Part shown: one piece after another, positions 27,486 through 35,845 of the stretch
How positions within the stretch are numbered: the first letter of the stretch is position 1
Layout of the letters: each line of letters starts with the position of its first letter
NCBI RefSeq assembly: GCF_024636815.1
Contig: NZ_JAGXGF010000062.1
Location: 1 to 58,213, forward strand
Length of the DNA stretch: 58,213 bases
Direction: 5' to 3'
Source of the DNA: Marivirga sp.
Lineage (GTDB): Bacteria; Bacteroidota; Bacteroidia; Cytophagales; Cyclobacteriaceae
Notes under the pieces: model-generated
What the model was told of the DNA's origin: nothing
The model's input: the letters and a program-made list of their open reading frames with translations, nothing else
The model's database searches: none
Made by a program: the position numbers and the translations under genes

Positions 27486-27783
27486 CTAATAAATCTGTTA
27501 TAATGCTTGGTTTATTTCCTGAAATTGAATTCACTAATTTCCCATTTTTAAATCCTGCAAAAGTTGGTAAATTTTTAACCTCAGCCAATGATCTTGAATT
27601 TGGCAATTTCTCTGCATCCACATAAACAAATTTTATGTTCTCATTCTCCCCTGCCAATCTTTTGAATTTTGGTTTGGTGATTTTACAATTTCCACACCAT
27701 GTGGCACCATATTGCACCATTACTAATTCATTTCCTTCAACTATTTCTTGTAAATTATCTTCTGCTAATTCTATCATTTTCAA
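27466..27783 (-). CDS. Thioredoxin family protein
   Basis: This 105-residue thioredoxin-fold protein has the active site WCGNC (Cys30, Cys33) in YGATWCGNCKITKPKF and the cis-proline loop in NLPTFAGFKNGKLV. It lacks a signal peptide, so it probably acts in the cytoplasm in thiol-disulfide exchange. The GN dipeptide differs from the usual GP of thioredoxin. A downstream gene overlaps it, and a TAnnTTTG element lies upstream. Confidence 0.88.
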   Translation of the reverse strand: MKMIELAEDNLQEIVEGNELVMVQYGATWCGNCKITKPKFKRLAGENENIKFVYVDAEKLPNSRSLAEVKNLPTFAGFKNGKLVNSISGNKPSIITDLLDEVTNN

Positions 27784-27815
27784 ATTCGTTTAATATCTTA
27801 TATTTAACTGAACCA

Positions 27816-27823
27816 CAAAAGTA
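27816..27823 (-). promoter_or_regulatory. Candidate -7 element (TACTTTTG) for the thioredoxin gene
   Basis: Minus-strand TACTTTTG fits TAnnTTTG, 33 bases ahead of the thioredoxin ATG. The -33 region is AT-rich without a clear TTG. Confidence 0.35.
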
Positions 27824-27896
27824 CAAATAGGTTACGATTAATTAAATTGATTGTTTACATATGATTATAGACAAAATCTATACGCCTAGAGATTGT

Positions 27897-29375
27897 TTAT
27901 AACTGCTCATAAACTCTATTGAAAGATGTTGCTTTCATAACATATGATTCTATTTCGTTTATAGGCATTCTTTCTTGCTCAGTACTATCCCTGTGTCTTA
28001 TAGTCACAGTATCATCTTCTAAAGTCTGATGATCCACAGCAATACAGAAAGGTGTTCCAATTAAATCCTGACGAGTATATCGTTTACCTATGGAAGCTGC
28101 TTCTTCATAAACCACATTGAAAGCTCCTTTTAAGGATTTGTATATTTCTTTTCCTTTTTCAGGCAAGCCGTCTTTTTTAGTTAAAGGCAAAATAGCCGCT
28201 TTAACTGGTGCTAAAGCTGGATGTAATTTCAAATAAGTTCTAGTCTTAACATTATCCCCTTCTCCTACTTCTTCATTTTTGAAAGCACTACAAAACAGCA
28301 TTAAAAACAATCGATCGCAACCAACCGAAGTTTCGACTACATATGGGATATAGTTTTTACCCACTTCCGGATCGAAATACTGTAATTTCTTTTTGGATAC
28401 TTCTTGATGGCTTTTTAAATCAAAGTCCGTACGACTGTGGATTCCTTCCACTTCTTTAAATCCAAATGGAAATTTATATTCTACATCAACCGCTGCATTT
28501 GCATAATGGGCAAGTTTCTCATGCTCATGTAGACGCAAATCTTCATCTGCTATACCAATAGCTTTATGCCATTTTAAGCGCATATCTCTCCACTTCTCAT
28601 ACCATCCCATTTCTTCTCCAGGGCGCACGAAAAATTGCATCTCCATCTGCTCAAATTCTCTCATCCTGAATATAAACTGACGGGCTACAATTTCATTTCT
28701 GAAAGCCTTACCAATTTGAGCAATCCCAAAGGGCACTTTCATTCTGGCAGTTTTTTGAACATTTAAGAAATTAACAAAAATACCCTGAGCAGTTTCTGGT
28801 CTTAAATAAATTTTACCAGAACCATCGGACACACTACCAATATGAGTGGAAAACATTAAATTAAACTGACGAACCTCAGTCCAGTTAGCTGTGCCTGAAA
28901 TCGGACAATTTATTCCCTCAGCAATAATCAATTCTCTAACCGCATCTAAATCTTCCGCTTGCAATAACTGACCTGCTTTTTTCAATAATGCATCTGCCTT
29001 TTCCTGATCACCAGCATTTTCATATTCTGCAGCTTTTTCCTCTAATAATACATCTGCTCTGTATCTCTTCTTGGAATCCTTATTGTCAATCATCGGGTCA
29101 TTGAAACTTTCAATGTGACCAGAAGCTTTCCAAGTATCAGAATGCATGAAAATTGCAGAGTCTAAACCCACAATATCATCATTGAAGCGAGTCATGGTAT
29201 TCCACCATAGCTCCTTTATATTTTTCTTTAATTCTGCTCCGTACGGACCATAGTCATATACAGCCTGCAAACCTTCATAAATTTCGCTTGAAGGAAATAC
29301 AAAACCATATTCTTTCGCGTGAGCAATTATATCTCTAAAAAGTGTGTTTTCGGGAGTTTGTTCTTTCTTTGCCAT
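27897..29375 (-). CDS. glyS: Glycyl-tRNA synthetase, single-chain class II
   Basis: This enzyme charges tRNA-Gly. It is the eukaryote/archaea-like single-chain type (492 residues from my start), not the bacterial alpha-beta form. Class II motifs are visible: FRNEIVARQFIFRMREFEQM (motif 2 region), PETAQGIFVNF and VGCDRLFLMLF (motif 3), then an anticodon-binding domain (about 385-490). I chose ATG 29375 (MAKKEQT): the frame extends to a TTG at 29411, but that triplet coincides with the -33 element of a good promoter whose -7 box lies 5 bases before ATG 29375. Confidence 0.95.
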   Translation of the reverse strand: MAKKEQTPENTLFRDIIAHAKEYGFVFPSSEIYEGLQAVYDYGPYGAELKKNIKELWWNTMTRFNDDIVGLDSAIFMHSDTWKASGHIESFNDPMIDNKDSKKRYRADVLLEEKAAEYENAGDQEKADALLKKAGQLLQAEDLDAVRELIIAEGINCPISGTANWTEVRQFNLMFSTHIGSVSDGSGKIYLRPETAQGIFVNFLNVQKTARMKVPFGIAQIGKAFRNEIVARQFIFRMREFEQMEMQFFVRPGEEMGWYEKWRDMRLKWHKAIGIADEDLRLHEHEKLAHYANAAVDVEYKFPFGFKEVEGIHSRTDFDLKSHQEVSKKKLQYFDPEVGKNYIPYVVETSVGCDRLFLMLFCSAFKNEEVGEGDNVKTRTYLKLHPALAPVKAAILPLTKKDGLPEKGKEIYKSLKGAFNVVYEEAASIGKRYTRQDLIGTPFCIAVDHQTLEDDTVTIRHRDSTEQERMPINEIESYVMKATSFNRVYEQL

Positions 29376-29379
29376 GCCG

Positions 29380-29411
29380 CAAAGATAAATTAAATAGAGC
29401 CTATTAGGCAA
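29380..29411 (-). promoter_or_regulatory. Promoter of glyS with almost no 5' leader
   Basis: Minus-strand TTG (29411-29409), a 21-base spacer and TATCTTTG (29387-29380) match the Bacteroidota -33/-7 pattern well. The ATG begins 5 bases after the -7 box, so transcription should start at or very close to the start codon. Confidence 0.55.
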
Positions 29412-29519
29412 TTACATGAGAAAATTTTATACCTATTTGACATTCAGAGATATGACAATAATTTATGTTAATAAATTCTACGAATTCTCATGATGGATTG
29501 GAAATGATTGTTTGAAATT

Positions 29520-31208
29520 TTAAGATTTAGGTAATTTTATCCTAAAAGTTGTGCCTTCACCTTTTTCGGATTCGAGAGTTATCCTTCCTCCCAATCTTTC
29601 TACCATATCTTTTACAATATATAATCCTAAACCTGAACCTTTGGAATTTTCAGATGCTCGGAAAAACATATCAAATATTTTTGATTGAACCTCATTTGGA
29701 ATCCCTTGTCCATTATCGATAACTTTTATTACAATTTCTTCCTCTAAATCTTCTGTTTGAACTGCCACATATTTACCGGGATGAACATGACGGTGGTATT
29801 TAATGGCATTATCCACTAAATTATTTAGTATAATCCCCAATCTACCTTTATCAGTATCTAGTATTGTATCCTCTTCAATTCTCATTCTAAAATCTATATC
29901 AGCTGAGAGCTCACGATATTGTGTATTTTCAAAGATTTCCTTCACCAAATCACGAAGGTTCACAGGTCCGTTAATAATCTCTGTGCGAGTATTTCTGGCA
30001 AAACTGATGATTTCATCAATAAACGTATAAAGCTTTTTAACTCTATTTTTCATCATTCCGAGCAATTGCTTGAGCTCCTGACTATCTTCTGTGGTATCGC
30101 CTATATTAATTAGACCTTGTATAGAATTTAAAGGTGCTCGCAAATCATGGGAAACACTATAAACAAATCGATCAAGTTCTGCATTGGTTTGTTCTAATAG
30201 CTGATTTTTCTCTTTTATCTCTTCTTCTTTTACTTTCTTATCAGTGATGTCTACTAAAGAGCCTACCATTCTTACAGGTTTTTCATCCTGAGACCATTTG
30301 GCCTGACCAGACCCCTGAAACCAACGATAACTTCCATCTTTACATTTTAATTTATATTCAACTGAGAACGGCTCCTTATTTTGAAGATGACGCTTAAAAT
30401 CACTTACCAATCGAGGATAGTCTGATTTTTCAGCTAATAAATTTTTAAAACTATGTTGATCTGGAGAAAATTCTGTCGGCTTGTAGCCCAATAACTCATA
30501 CAATTTTGGAGACCACCATTGCTGATCCTTATTGATGTTTTCCCAATCCCATATTCCAGCATTGGTGCCCTCAACTGCCAATCTAAATCTTTCTTCACTT
30601 TCCTTTAATTTTCGATCTTGCTCTAAAATTTTCTGTTCAGATTTATATTGCAACTTCACCTGGAAATAAATCACTACAATAAGACCCACAAAAGTGAAAA
30701 AATAATTTAGAAAGTAAATTTTATCTTCCTTGGCTTCATTGATAGTATCAACCGAAACGATTTTATAAGCAGTAAATTCACTTATGACAAAACAAGCAAA
30801 AGCAATAAAGCCGTAGAACAACCATATTTTTACATTTTTATAGCCAAATAGAGTAATCGATGCTACTAGAATGGGAAAAAGATATAACTGAGATCCATAA
30901 TATTTCCCTTCATTGGACATGAAAATAAAAACAAAAAATATGGCGATAAGCAATAAGCTATGTTTCGCTAATTCATACTTACCAAAACGATTTAATAAAA
31001 ATGCAAATACACCACCAAGGATCCCCACCATAAAAGATGGAGTTAAAGAAGAGTCCCACAAAAAGACGTTTAACAAGCCATTTACCGAACTTATAAAAGT
31101 TAGTATAATACAACAGGCCCCTACTAATAAAGCTTTACGGTAATCTCCTTCAGATTTTATGCGAGTCCCCTCACCCAATATAATATTTCGAAATAAATAT
31201 TTTTTCAT
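29520..31208 (-). CDS. Membrane PAS-domain sensor histidine kinase
   Basis: This 562-residue kinase has about six N-terminal membrane helices (residues 26-190), a PAS/PAC domain (205-325, ending MVGSLVDITDKK), a coiled linker, HisKA (FVYSVSHDLRAPLNS, His354) and HATPase_c with the N box NLVDNAIKYHR, G1 VIDNGQGIP and G2 GSGLGLYIV. No response regulator is adjacent, so it is an orphan kinase in this window. The signal is unknown; the membrane domain and PAS suggest sensing in or near the membrane. Confidence 0.92.
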   Translation of the reverse strand: MKKYLFRNIILGEGTRIKSEGDYRKALLVGACCIILTFISSVNGLLNVFLWDSSLTPSFMVGILGGVFAFLLNRFGKYELAKHSLLLIAIFFVFIFMSNEGKYYGSQLYLFPILVASITLFGYKNVKIWLFYGFIAFACFVISEFTAYKIVSVDTINEAKEDKIYFLNYFFTFVGLIVVIYFQVKLQYKSEQKILEQDRKLKESEERFRLAVEGTNAGIWDWENINKDQQWWSPKLYELLGYKPTEFSPDQHSFKNLLAEKSDYPRLVSDFKRHLQNKEPFSVEYKLKCKDGSYRWFQGSGQAKWSQDEKPVRMVGSLVDITDKKVKEEEIKEKNQLLEQTNAELDRFVYSVSHDLRAPLNSIQGLINIGDTTEDSQELKQLLGMMKNRVKKLYTFIDEIISFARNTRTEIINGPVNLRDLVKEIFENTQYRELSADIDFRMRIEEDTILDTDKGRLGIILNNLVDNAIKYHRHVHPGKYVAVQTEDLEEEIVIKVIDNGQGIPNEVQSKIFDMFFRASENSKGSGLGLYIVKDMVERLGGRITLESEKGEGTTFRIKLPKS

Positions 31209-31390
31209 ACTGATAAGCAGTAAATATACTTATTTTTCGAAATTTCTTTAATTAGCCAAGATGTAATCTATTCTTGAAGATGTATTGTTTACCTAGGTTT
31301 TGTAATCTTATTAATCTTTGATAATGACTAAACAGAAATTGGGCTTCTATAATGATTTTAAATAGATGTAATAAAATTAGGGCTATTTTA

Positions 31391-32005
31391 TTAATACTTT
31401 GCAAGCATAAAAGTACCCATAGTATGCTTATTTTCAACTACAACTTCTTTGTAAGGCTCAATCAATTTTAAATTAAGCTTCTTTAAATCTGCAGCAAAAG
31501 CATCAACATTGGTAATAAAGCGTGTTTGTCCATGTGGAAATTGAATAATCCCTTCTTCAATTTCTATTATGTTTTCAGGAAGGTATCGGTCGGTCATAGT
31601 TCGAATAAAGATTTTGCCATTTGGCTTTAACAGTCGAGCAAGTTCCCTCATCATATTATCAAAATGCTCCCTGCTTTTTGCAAAATGCAAAACAGCACTG
31701 CAAATAATCACATCAAAAGTGAAATTGGGGAAAAGGATCTTATCCAACTTCATAATTTGGAAGCGGGCATCAATATCCGTCAATTTATATTGCTTGGCTA
31801 TTAGCTTTAGAAAATTTATTGCATCGGGGTTTTGGTCAATACCGAATATATCCATGCCATTCTTCAAGCAATAGGTTATATTTCTTCCTTCCCCACAGCC
31901 TGCATCCAATATTTTGGCATTATCTGCTAAATATCCTTTTAGTATGAAATCAAGCCAGTAGAGGTCGACATTGCCCAGCTCACTATTCAGTTGTTTCCAA
32001 TCCAT
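31391..32005 (-). CDS. Class I SAM-dependent methyltransferase
   Basis: The SAM-binding motif ILDAGCGEGRNITY is followed by an acidic loop (FGIDQNPDAINFL), IICSAVLHFAKS and a LKPNGKIFIRTM strand, typical of class I methyltransferases. The substrate is unknown. The frame opens at 32032, overlapping the upstream patatin gene by 50 bases; I prefer the ATG at 32005 (MDWKQLN), which gives about 204 residues and a 23-base overlap. Confidence 0.88.
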   Translation of the reverse strand: MDWKQLNSELGNVDLYWLDFILKGYLADNAKILDAGCGEGRNITYCLKNGMDIFGIDQNPDAINFLKLIAKQYKLTDIDARFQIMKLDKILFPNFTFDVIICSAVLHFAKSREHFDNMMRELARLLKPNGKIFIRTMTDRYLPENIIEIEEGIIQFPHGQTRFITNVDAFAADLKKLNLKLIEPYKEVVVENKHTMGTFMLAKY

Positions 32006-32897
32006 TTCTATATTGGCTATAAGATTTTTCAAATGCTGTTTTGCCTAATTCTACCAGCTCATTGCTTTTATAAAATTCAAAGGTTCCGCATGAATTTCTG
32101 GAAATCTGAATCAACATATCCGGCTTGATGATCTCCATCTGTAAATTGGTCATTTTCTCCTGCATTAAATCAATAGACCTATTCAGTAAATCAAAATAAC
32201 CTAGTTTTTTGGGAATAGCATTGGCTTCCTTTTGATTGTTAGAAGGAAAAAGATTTTTAATTCGATTGGTAAAGTCTTCCAAAAACTGCTTATTTTTTTC
32301 GTCTTGTTGCAATTCTTCGGCTGTTACTGCTACTTTCTTTTCAAAAGGGATAGTAGCATTGACATCCACTGCAATTAAAATATCTCCTTTAGTTCTTTTT
32401 ACCCTATTTAAAGGAATAGGGTTTAATACTCCACCATCAACGATTTCTTCATTATCATGATATACGGGCGTCATTACGGTTGGTATTGCACAGGAAGCGC
32501 GCAAGGCATCTATCAAATTTCCTTCTGAGAAAAGCACCTCTCTTTGCGTTCTAATATTTGAGGCCACAGCTGTAAATGGTATATGAAAGTCTTCAATATT
32601 AAATTCCCCGAGAAGCTTTCGCATTTCCTTAAATACTTTTTCACCCCGAACTACACCCTGGAAACTTAGGGTGAAATCCAATAGTTTAAAAACATCAATT
32701 TTATCAAAATGGGTAACCCATTCTTTATATTCTTGCATCTTCCCGGCAGCATACAATCCGCCTATGACTGCCCCCATACTGGAGCCTGAAATAGATGAGA
32801 TTTCAAAGCCATTTTCTTCCAGTGCTTCAATTACACCAATATGGGCAACTCCTCTGGCACCACCACTGCCTAAAACTAAGGCTACTTTTTGTTTCAT
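31983..32897 (-). CDS. Patatin-like phospholipase family protein
   Basis: This predicted serine acyl hydrolase uses a Ser-Asp dyad. The oxyanion glycine motif is GSGGARG (residues 10-16), the nucleophile elbow is GSSMG (Ser40), and the catalytic Asp is in VDGGVLNP (Asp154). No signal peptide or barrel is seen, so it is probably cytoplasmic or inner-membrane associated; this resembles the RssA/YchK-type subgroup. It is 304 residues long and overlaps the methyltransferase gene downstream. Confidence 0.9.
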   Translation of the reverse strand: MKQKVALVLGSGGARGVAHIGVIEALEENGFEISSISGSSMGAVIGGLYAAGKMQEYKEWVTHFDKIDVFKLLDFTLSFQGVVRGEKVFKEMRKLLGEFNIEDFHIPFTAVASNIRTQREVLFSEGNLIDALRASCAIPTVMTPVYHDNEEIVDGGVLNPIPLNRVKRTKGDILIAVDVNATIPFEKKVAVTAEELQQDEKNKQFLEDFTNRIKNLFPSNNQKEANAIPKKLGYFDLLNRSIDLMQEKMTNLQMEIIKPDMLIQISRNSCGTFEFYKSNELVELGKTAFEKSYSQYRNGLETTE

Positions 32898-33020
32898 TAT
32901 TTAAAAAATTTAGGTAGAAGCAATTTAGGAAAAAAAGAAATGAGAATGGAAATTTAAGGAGATTTGATTGGTGGCAAAAAAAATATTAGGCGTTAAAAGA
33001 TTCATGCTATAAACTACCAC

Positions 33021-34316
33021 TCAATTAGCATCAAGTTGTTCAATATCTGCTTTAGCTTTTTCGAGTTTTGGATCAATGATTACCGAATTAAAATTATTCC
33101 AAAAGTCTTCATTATATGGTTTTTTAACTTTGAATAAATCTTGGTCTATGGCTATGGTTTCCTTATTCCTAATCCTTCTAAAATCCCTTCTTCTTGTTTT
33201 TACATCCGTTACATAAAAAGCGGCATCATAAAACTGAACGGCTGATTCCCCGTCTTCTGTTTCTGTTTGCCAAGCACCTTTTACAGGCTTCTTCCACTTA
33301 ATGTAGCTTAAGTAATACTTTCTGCCAATCTTTCGATATGTTACAACTGATTGCCTATAAATATTATTTAAAAAAAGATCCTCCTGATTTTTGAATCGGA
33401 TTTCATCAGAATCTTCTACAGGAATAAAGTAGTGATTATATTCTAATTTTACAATTCCAAAATCATTTGCATTGATATACGTTTTCCCTGAGGTTTGAAG
33501 TCCACCAATATGGAAAGTAGGGGAGTAAAAATTTAAAACATAAATTAGCTCATTATTAGATTGGATAACTGAATCTAGTTCAAAATCGAATCGATTATAT
33601 ATTCCAACTAAAAACCTATACTTATCCTCGCTATTGTAAGCTCGAATAAAGTCAAATTCAAAAGATTTATATAAGTTGTTTTCATCACCTCCGAAAAGTA
33701 GCTTGTAAATCTCTTTATAGAAACTATAATCTATATAATCTTCGCTCTTTTTTAATTCATCCAAGCGTATTTTTAACCGGCTGTACGGGACATCAAACCC
33801 ATTATCCTGTACTGAAACAGCTGCCTCTAATAACCTTACATAATTCTTATTCTTAACTACCATTTCTCTGTAAAAACCTTTCAGGAGAAATGCCCTTCGA
33901 GGATAATTAAACGGTATTCTCTTAATAGCTCTGCCAACAATCGCACTAAGTGTATCATTAGTTGGCTTCACTAGTACCTCCTTTAGCATCCCTTTTTCTG
34001 GAATTAAATAATAATCTGATTCTTGGCTTATTAAATTGGACACCAATAGTTCTAAGTCTTCATATCCAATCGAGGAGTTAACCACTGTATCGTCAGTATC
34101 TCTCATTTGAAATTTAAAGCTAAATAGACCTTCTTCATTCGAATGGGTACCGAGGGTTGTGCCTTTTATGTGGATATTGGCAAAAGGAATGGTAGTTGAA
34201 TCTGCTTCGGAAAATAGGGTTCCACTGATTTGTTGGGAAAGCTGTTTTCCTTCCTGAGATTTTAACATTGTGGAGTTAAGAAATAAAAGCAGCAATGCGA
34301 GGAATAAAACTCTCAT
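33021..34316 (-). CDS. Secreted carboxypeptidase-regulatory-like domain protein
   Basis: This 431-residue exported protein has a signal peptide (residues 1-20) and an N-terminal carboxypeptidase D regulatory-like beta-sandwich (GTLFSEADSTTIPFANIHIK, then GTTLGTHSNEEGLFSF). The rest (about 115-431) is a large beta-rich region with many Tyr and Phe and no membrane helix. Such proteins are common in Bacteroidota and usually act at the cell surface or in the periplasm; the exact role is unknown. Confidence 0.82.
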   Translation of the reverse strand: MRVLFLALLLLFLNSTMLKSQEGKQLSQQISGTLFSEADSTTIPFANIHIKGTTLGTHSNEEGLFSFKFQMRDTDDTVVNSSIGYEDLELLVSNLISQESDYYLIPEKGMLKEVLVKPTNDTLSAIVGRAIKRIPFNYPRRAFLLKGFYREMVVKNKNYVRLLEAAVSVQDNGFDVPYSRLKIRLDELKKSEDYIDYSFYKEIYKLLFGGDENNLYKSFEFDFIRAYNSEDKYRFLVGIYNRFDFELDSVIQSNNELIYVLNFYSPTFHIGGLQTSGKTYINANDFGIVKLEYNHYFIPVEDSDEIRFKNQEDLFLNNIYRQSVVTYRKIGRKYYLSYIKWKKPVKGAWQTETEDGESAVQFYDAAFYVTDVKTRRRDFRRIRNKETIAIDQDLFKVKKPYNEDFWNNFNSVIIDPKLEKAKADIEQLDAN

Positions 34317-34416
34317 ATTGTGGGTCTGTAAATTTTAAGGTTGAAGCCAATCTACAAATTAAATTTAATTCAACTAAAAGAACAAGATATTTTTCGAGCT
34401 CAAGGCCGTTAAAGAA

Positions 34417-34593
34417 TCACTCTTTGAGTTTTCTCTTTCTGTACTCTAGCAAAAGTATGGTTCCTTGCATCACTATTACGGATATAATACCGTAGGTCGA
34501 ATTGAACAAAAAGATGCCAAAGGAAACGATAAGGAGTAGAAGTTTTACAAATGTGGTATTCTGGATGATTTCTAATATCTTATGAAATTCTAA
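34417..34593 (-). pseudogene. Startless fragment of a small membrane protein gene
   Basis: A 58-codon frame on the minus strand ends in a normal TGA and encodes two hydrophobic segments (FVKLLLLIVSFGIFLFN and YGIISVIVMQGTILLL) and a basic tail (EYRKRKLKE), which looks like genuine protein. It has no ATG, GTG or TTG before the second segment and is closed upstream by TAA at 34594-34596. It abuts the stop of the next gene, as if a 5' part had been lost. I do not recognise the family. Confidence 0.4.
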
Positions 34594-35435
34594 TTATATA
34601 AAGCCTCTAAAGCCACACATAAATTTAGATTTTTAGTTTTTGATAATAATCTGGTTAAACCTGAATCATAAAGCGAAATCCATTGGTCATAATCCAATTT
34701 ACTTCTGCAAAACGTCTTCTCTTGATCATATTTATTCGTGAGGTAAAATTCAGGCTTTACTGAATTATCAATTTTTATACTTTCAAAGGAAACAAAAATT
34801 CCGTCTTTTGGTATTTCAATATTGTACGAAATAAAATCATTAATAATTACATTTTTATTTAATCCATTATCAGCCTTGATTATCTTATTAGAAAAAGAGA
34901 ACTCCGAACCAGGTTTTCCTCTATTATTATAATAAAAATGAATTCTAAAAAGTGGACTCTCATTTGCATTTCTAATTTTCAAAATAACCTTGTCAACCAA
35001 GCCTGTTAAATCATTATTATCTGGTTTTATTAAAGTTGCCAATTCCCATCCATTAGGAATCTGAACTGAAATCCTACTCCTTTTTGTAAATCCTATTGTT
35101 CTTGTTTTATCTCTACTGTAATTATTTGCGTAAACAGTAACCTCTTCAAGCATCTTCTTGGATGGATCTAGAAATATAGTATCGTTTATCAAACTTAGTT
35201 GTATTTTAGAAACTCCATAACCTGCACATGAAATCATAATACTGTCTACCTGTGAGTTAATACTGAAATAGCCTACGGAATCCGCATAAAATCCTTTATT
35301 AAATGGAGGCTCTGAAATAATCGCAAATGGAATAGTACTTTTATTTATCGAATCATATAAAAGCTTCTGATTAAAATTTTGTCCTACAACTTGAAAGTTG
35401 AATACAAATAGCAAGGCCAAGAGAAGTTTGTTCAT
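34590..35435 (-). CDS. Secreted protein with carboxypeptidase-regulatory-like N-terminus, unknown function
   Basis: This 281-residue protein has a signal peptide (residues 1-18, ending VVGQ). Residues 20-95 resemble a carboxypeptidase-regulatory or plug-like beta-sandwich (STIPFAIISEPPFNKGFYADS, then KKMLEEVTVYANNY). The rest is beta-rich (VILKIRNANESPLFRIHFYYN). It follows the small four-cysteine peptide gene across a stem-loop, in an island with an XRE regulator. Function is unknown; an exported or surface role is inferred. Confidence 0.72.
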   Translation of the reverse strand: MNKLLLALLFVFNFQVVGQNFNQKLLYDSINKSTIPFAIISEPPFNKGFYADSVGYFSINSQVDSIMISCAGYGVSKIQLSLINDTIFLDPSKKMLEEVTVYANNYSRDKTRTIGFTKRSRISVQIPNGWELATLIKPDNNDLTGLVDKVILKIRNANESPLFRIHFYYNNRGKPGSEFSFSNKIIKADNGLNKNVIINDFISYNIEIPKDGIFVSFESIKIDNSVKPEFYLTNKYDQEKTFCRSKLDYDQWISLYDSGLTRLLSKTKNLNLCVALEALYN

Positions 35436-35452
35436 TTTATTCTAAATATTAA

Positions 35453-35478
35453 AAAGGAGAACATTAATCCTCCTTTTG
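35453..35478 (-). terminator. Stem-loop between the peptide gene and the secreted protein gene
   Basis: The arms aaaaggag and ctcctttt surround a ten-base loop, with T residues after it on the minus strand. It would terminate or attenuate transcription from the peptide gene before the secreted protein gene, making the peptide the more abundant product. Confidence 0.65.
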
Positions 35479-35504
35479 TTTTAAATTGTATTTTTGTAAT
35501 ATTT

Positions 35505-35729
35505 CTAATAAACAGATTGTGAAGGTGCTTCAGCATCACAAGAAGTAGAGGGAATCCAGAAAAAGTAAGAAGTAGTGCAACACCAATCATAACCAAATCC
35601 GGATGGCGTGCAAGTTGTTTCAGAACCAAACATTTTAGCACTAGCACCGTGGATAAGGCCCACACTTAGTAATACTGTTAACATACCCGTTAACAGTACA
35701 TTTTTCAATTTGAAATTAAACTTTTTCAT
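35505..35729 (-). CDS. Small secreted four-cysteine peptide, unknown function
   Basis: This 74-residue product has a clear signal peptide (VLLTGMLTVLLSVGLIHG, cleavage likely after Ala31) and a mature part of about 43 residues with Cys40, Cys50, Cys51 and Cys64 among many Thr, Ser, Trp and Tyr. Two disulfides are possible. It lacks transporter-type double-glycine leaders. I do not recognise it, though it recalls other tiny exported peptides of Bacteroidota. It is divergent from an XRE regulator and followed by a stem-loop. Confidence 0.7.
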   Translation of the reverse strand: MKKFNFKLKNVLLTGMLTVLLSVGLIHGASAKMFGSETTCTPSGFGYDWCCTTSYFFWIPSTSCDAEAPSQSVY

Positions 35730-35792
35730 AAAATTAAGATTTATTAGTTAAACATACACAAATAACTAAAAAAATATTACGCGTTTTATTCA

Positions 35793-35822
35793 TATTCAAA
35801 TAACATTATTTATATTTGAATA
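35793..35822. promoter_or_regulatory. Operator-like inverted repeat between the XRE and peptide genes
   Basis: Perfect 10-bp arms tattcaaata (35793-35802) and tatttgaata (35813-35822) are spaced by 10 bases. The right arm overlaps TATATTTG (35811-35818), a TAnnTTTG-type -7 box for the XRE gene 28 bases downstream. A dimeric regulator binding here would repress its own promoter and could reach that of the divergent peptide gene. Assigning it to this XRE protein is inference. Confidence 0.55.
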
Positions 35823-35845
35823 ATTAGAACCAAAACCTTAAAGTC

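Noticed and set aside
31252-31437. Minus-strand 61-codon frame after the methyltransferase gene
   Set aside because: It overlaps the methyltransferase end in another frame and shows no family features.
34295-34495. Plus-strand 66-codon frame between two secreted protein genes
   Set aside because: It overlaps the 5' end of one gene and the antisense of a better-looking membrane fragment; composition is not protein-like.
35432-35665. Second minus-strand frame overlapping the four-cysteine peptide gene
   Set aside because: The other frame has a clean signal peptide and cysteine pattern; this one lacks a proper N-terminus.
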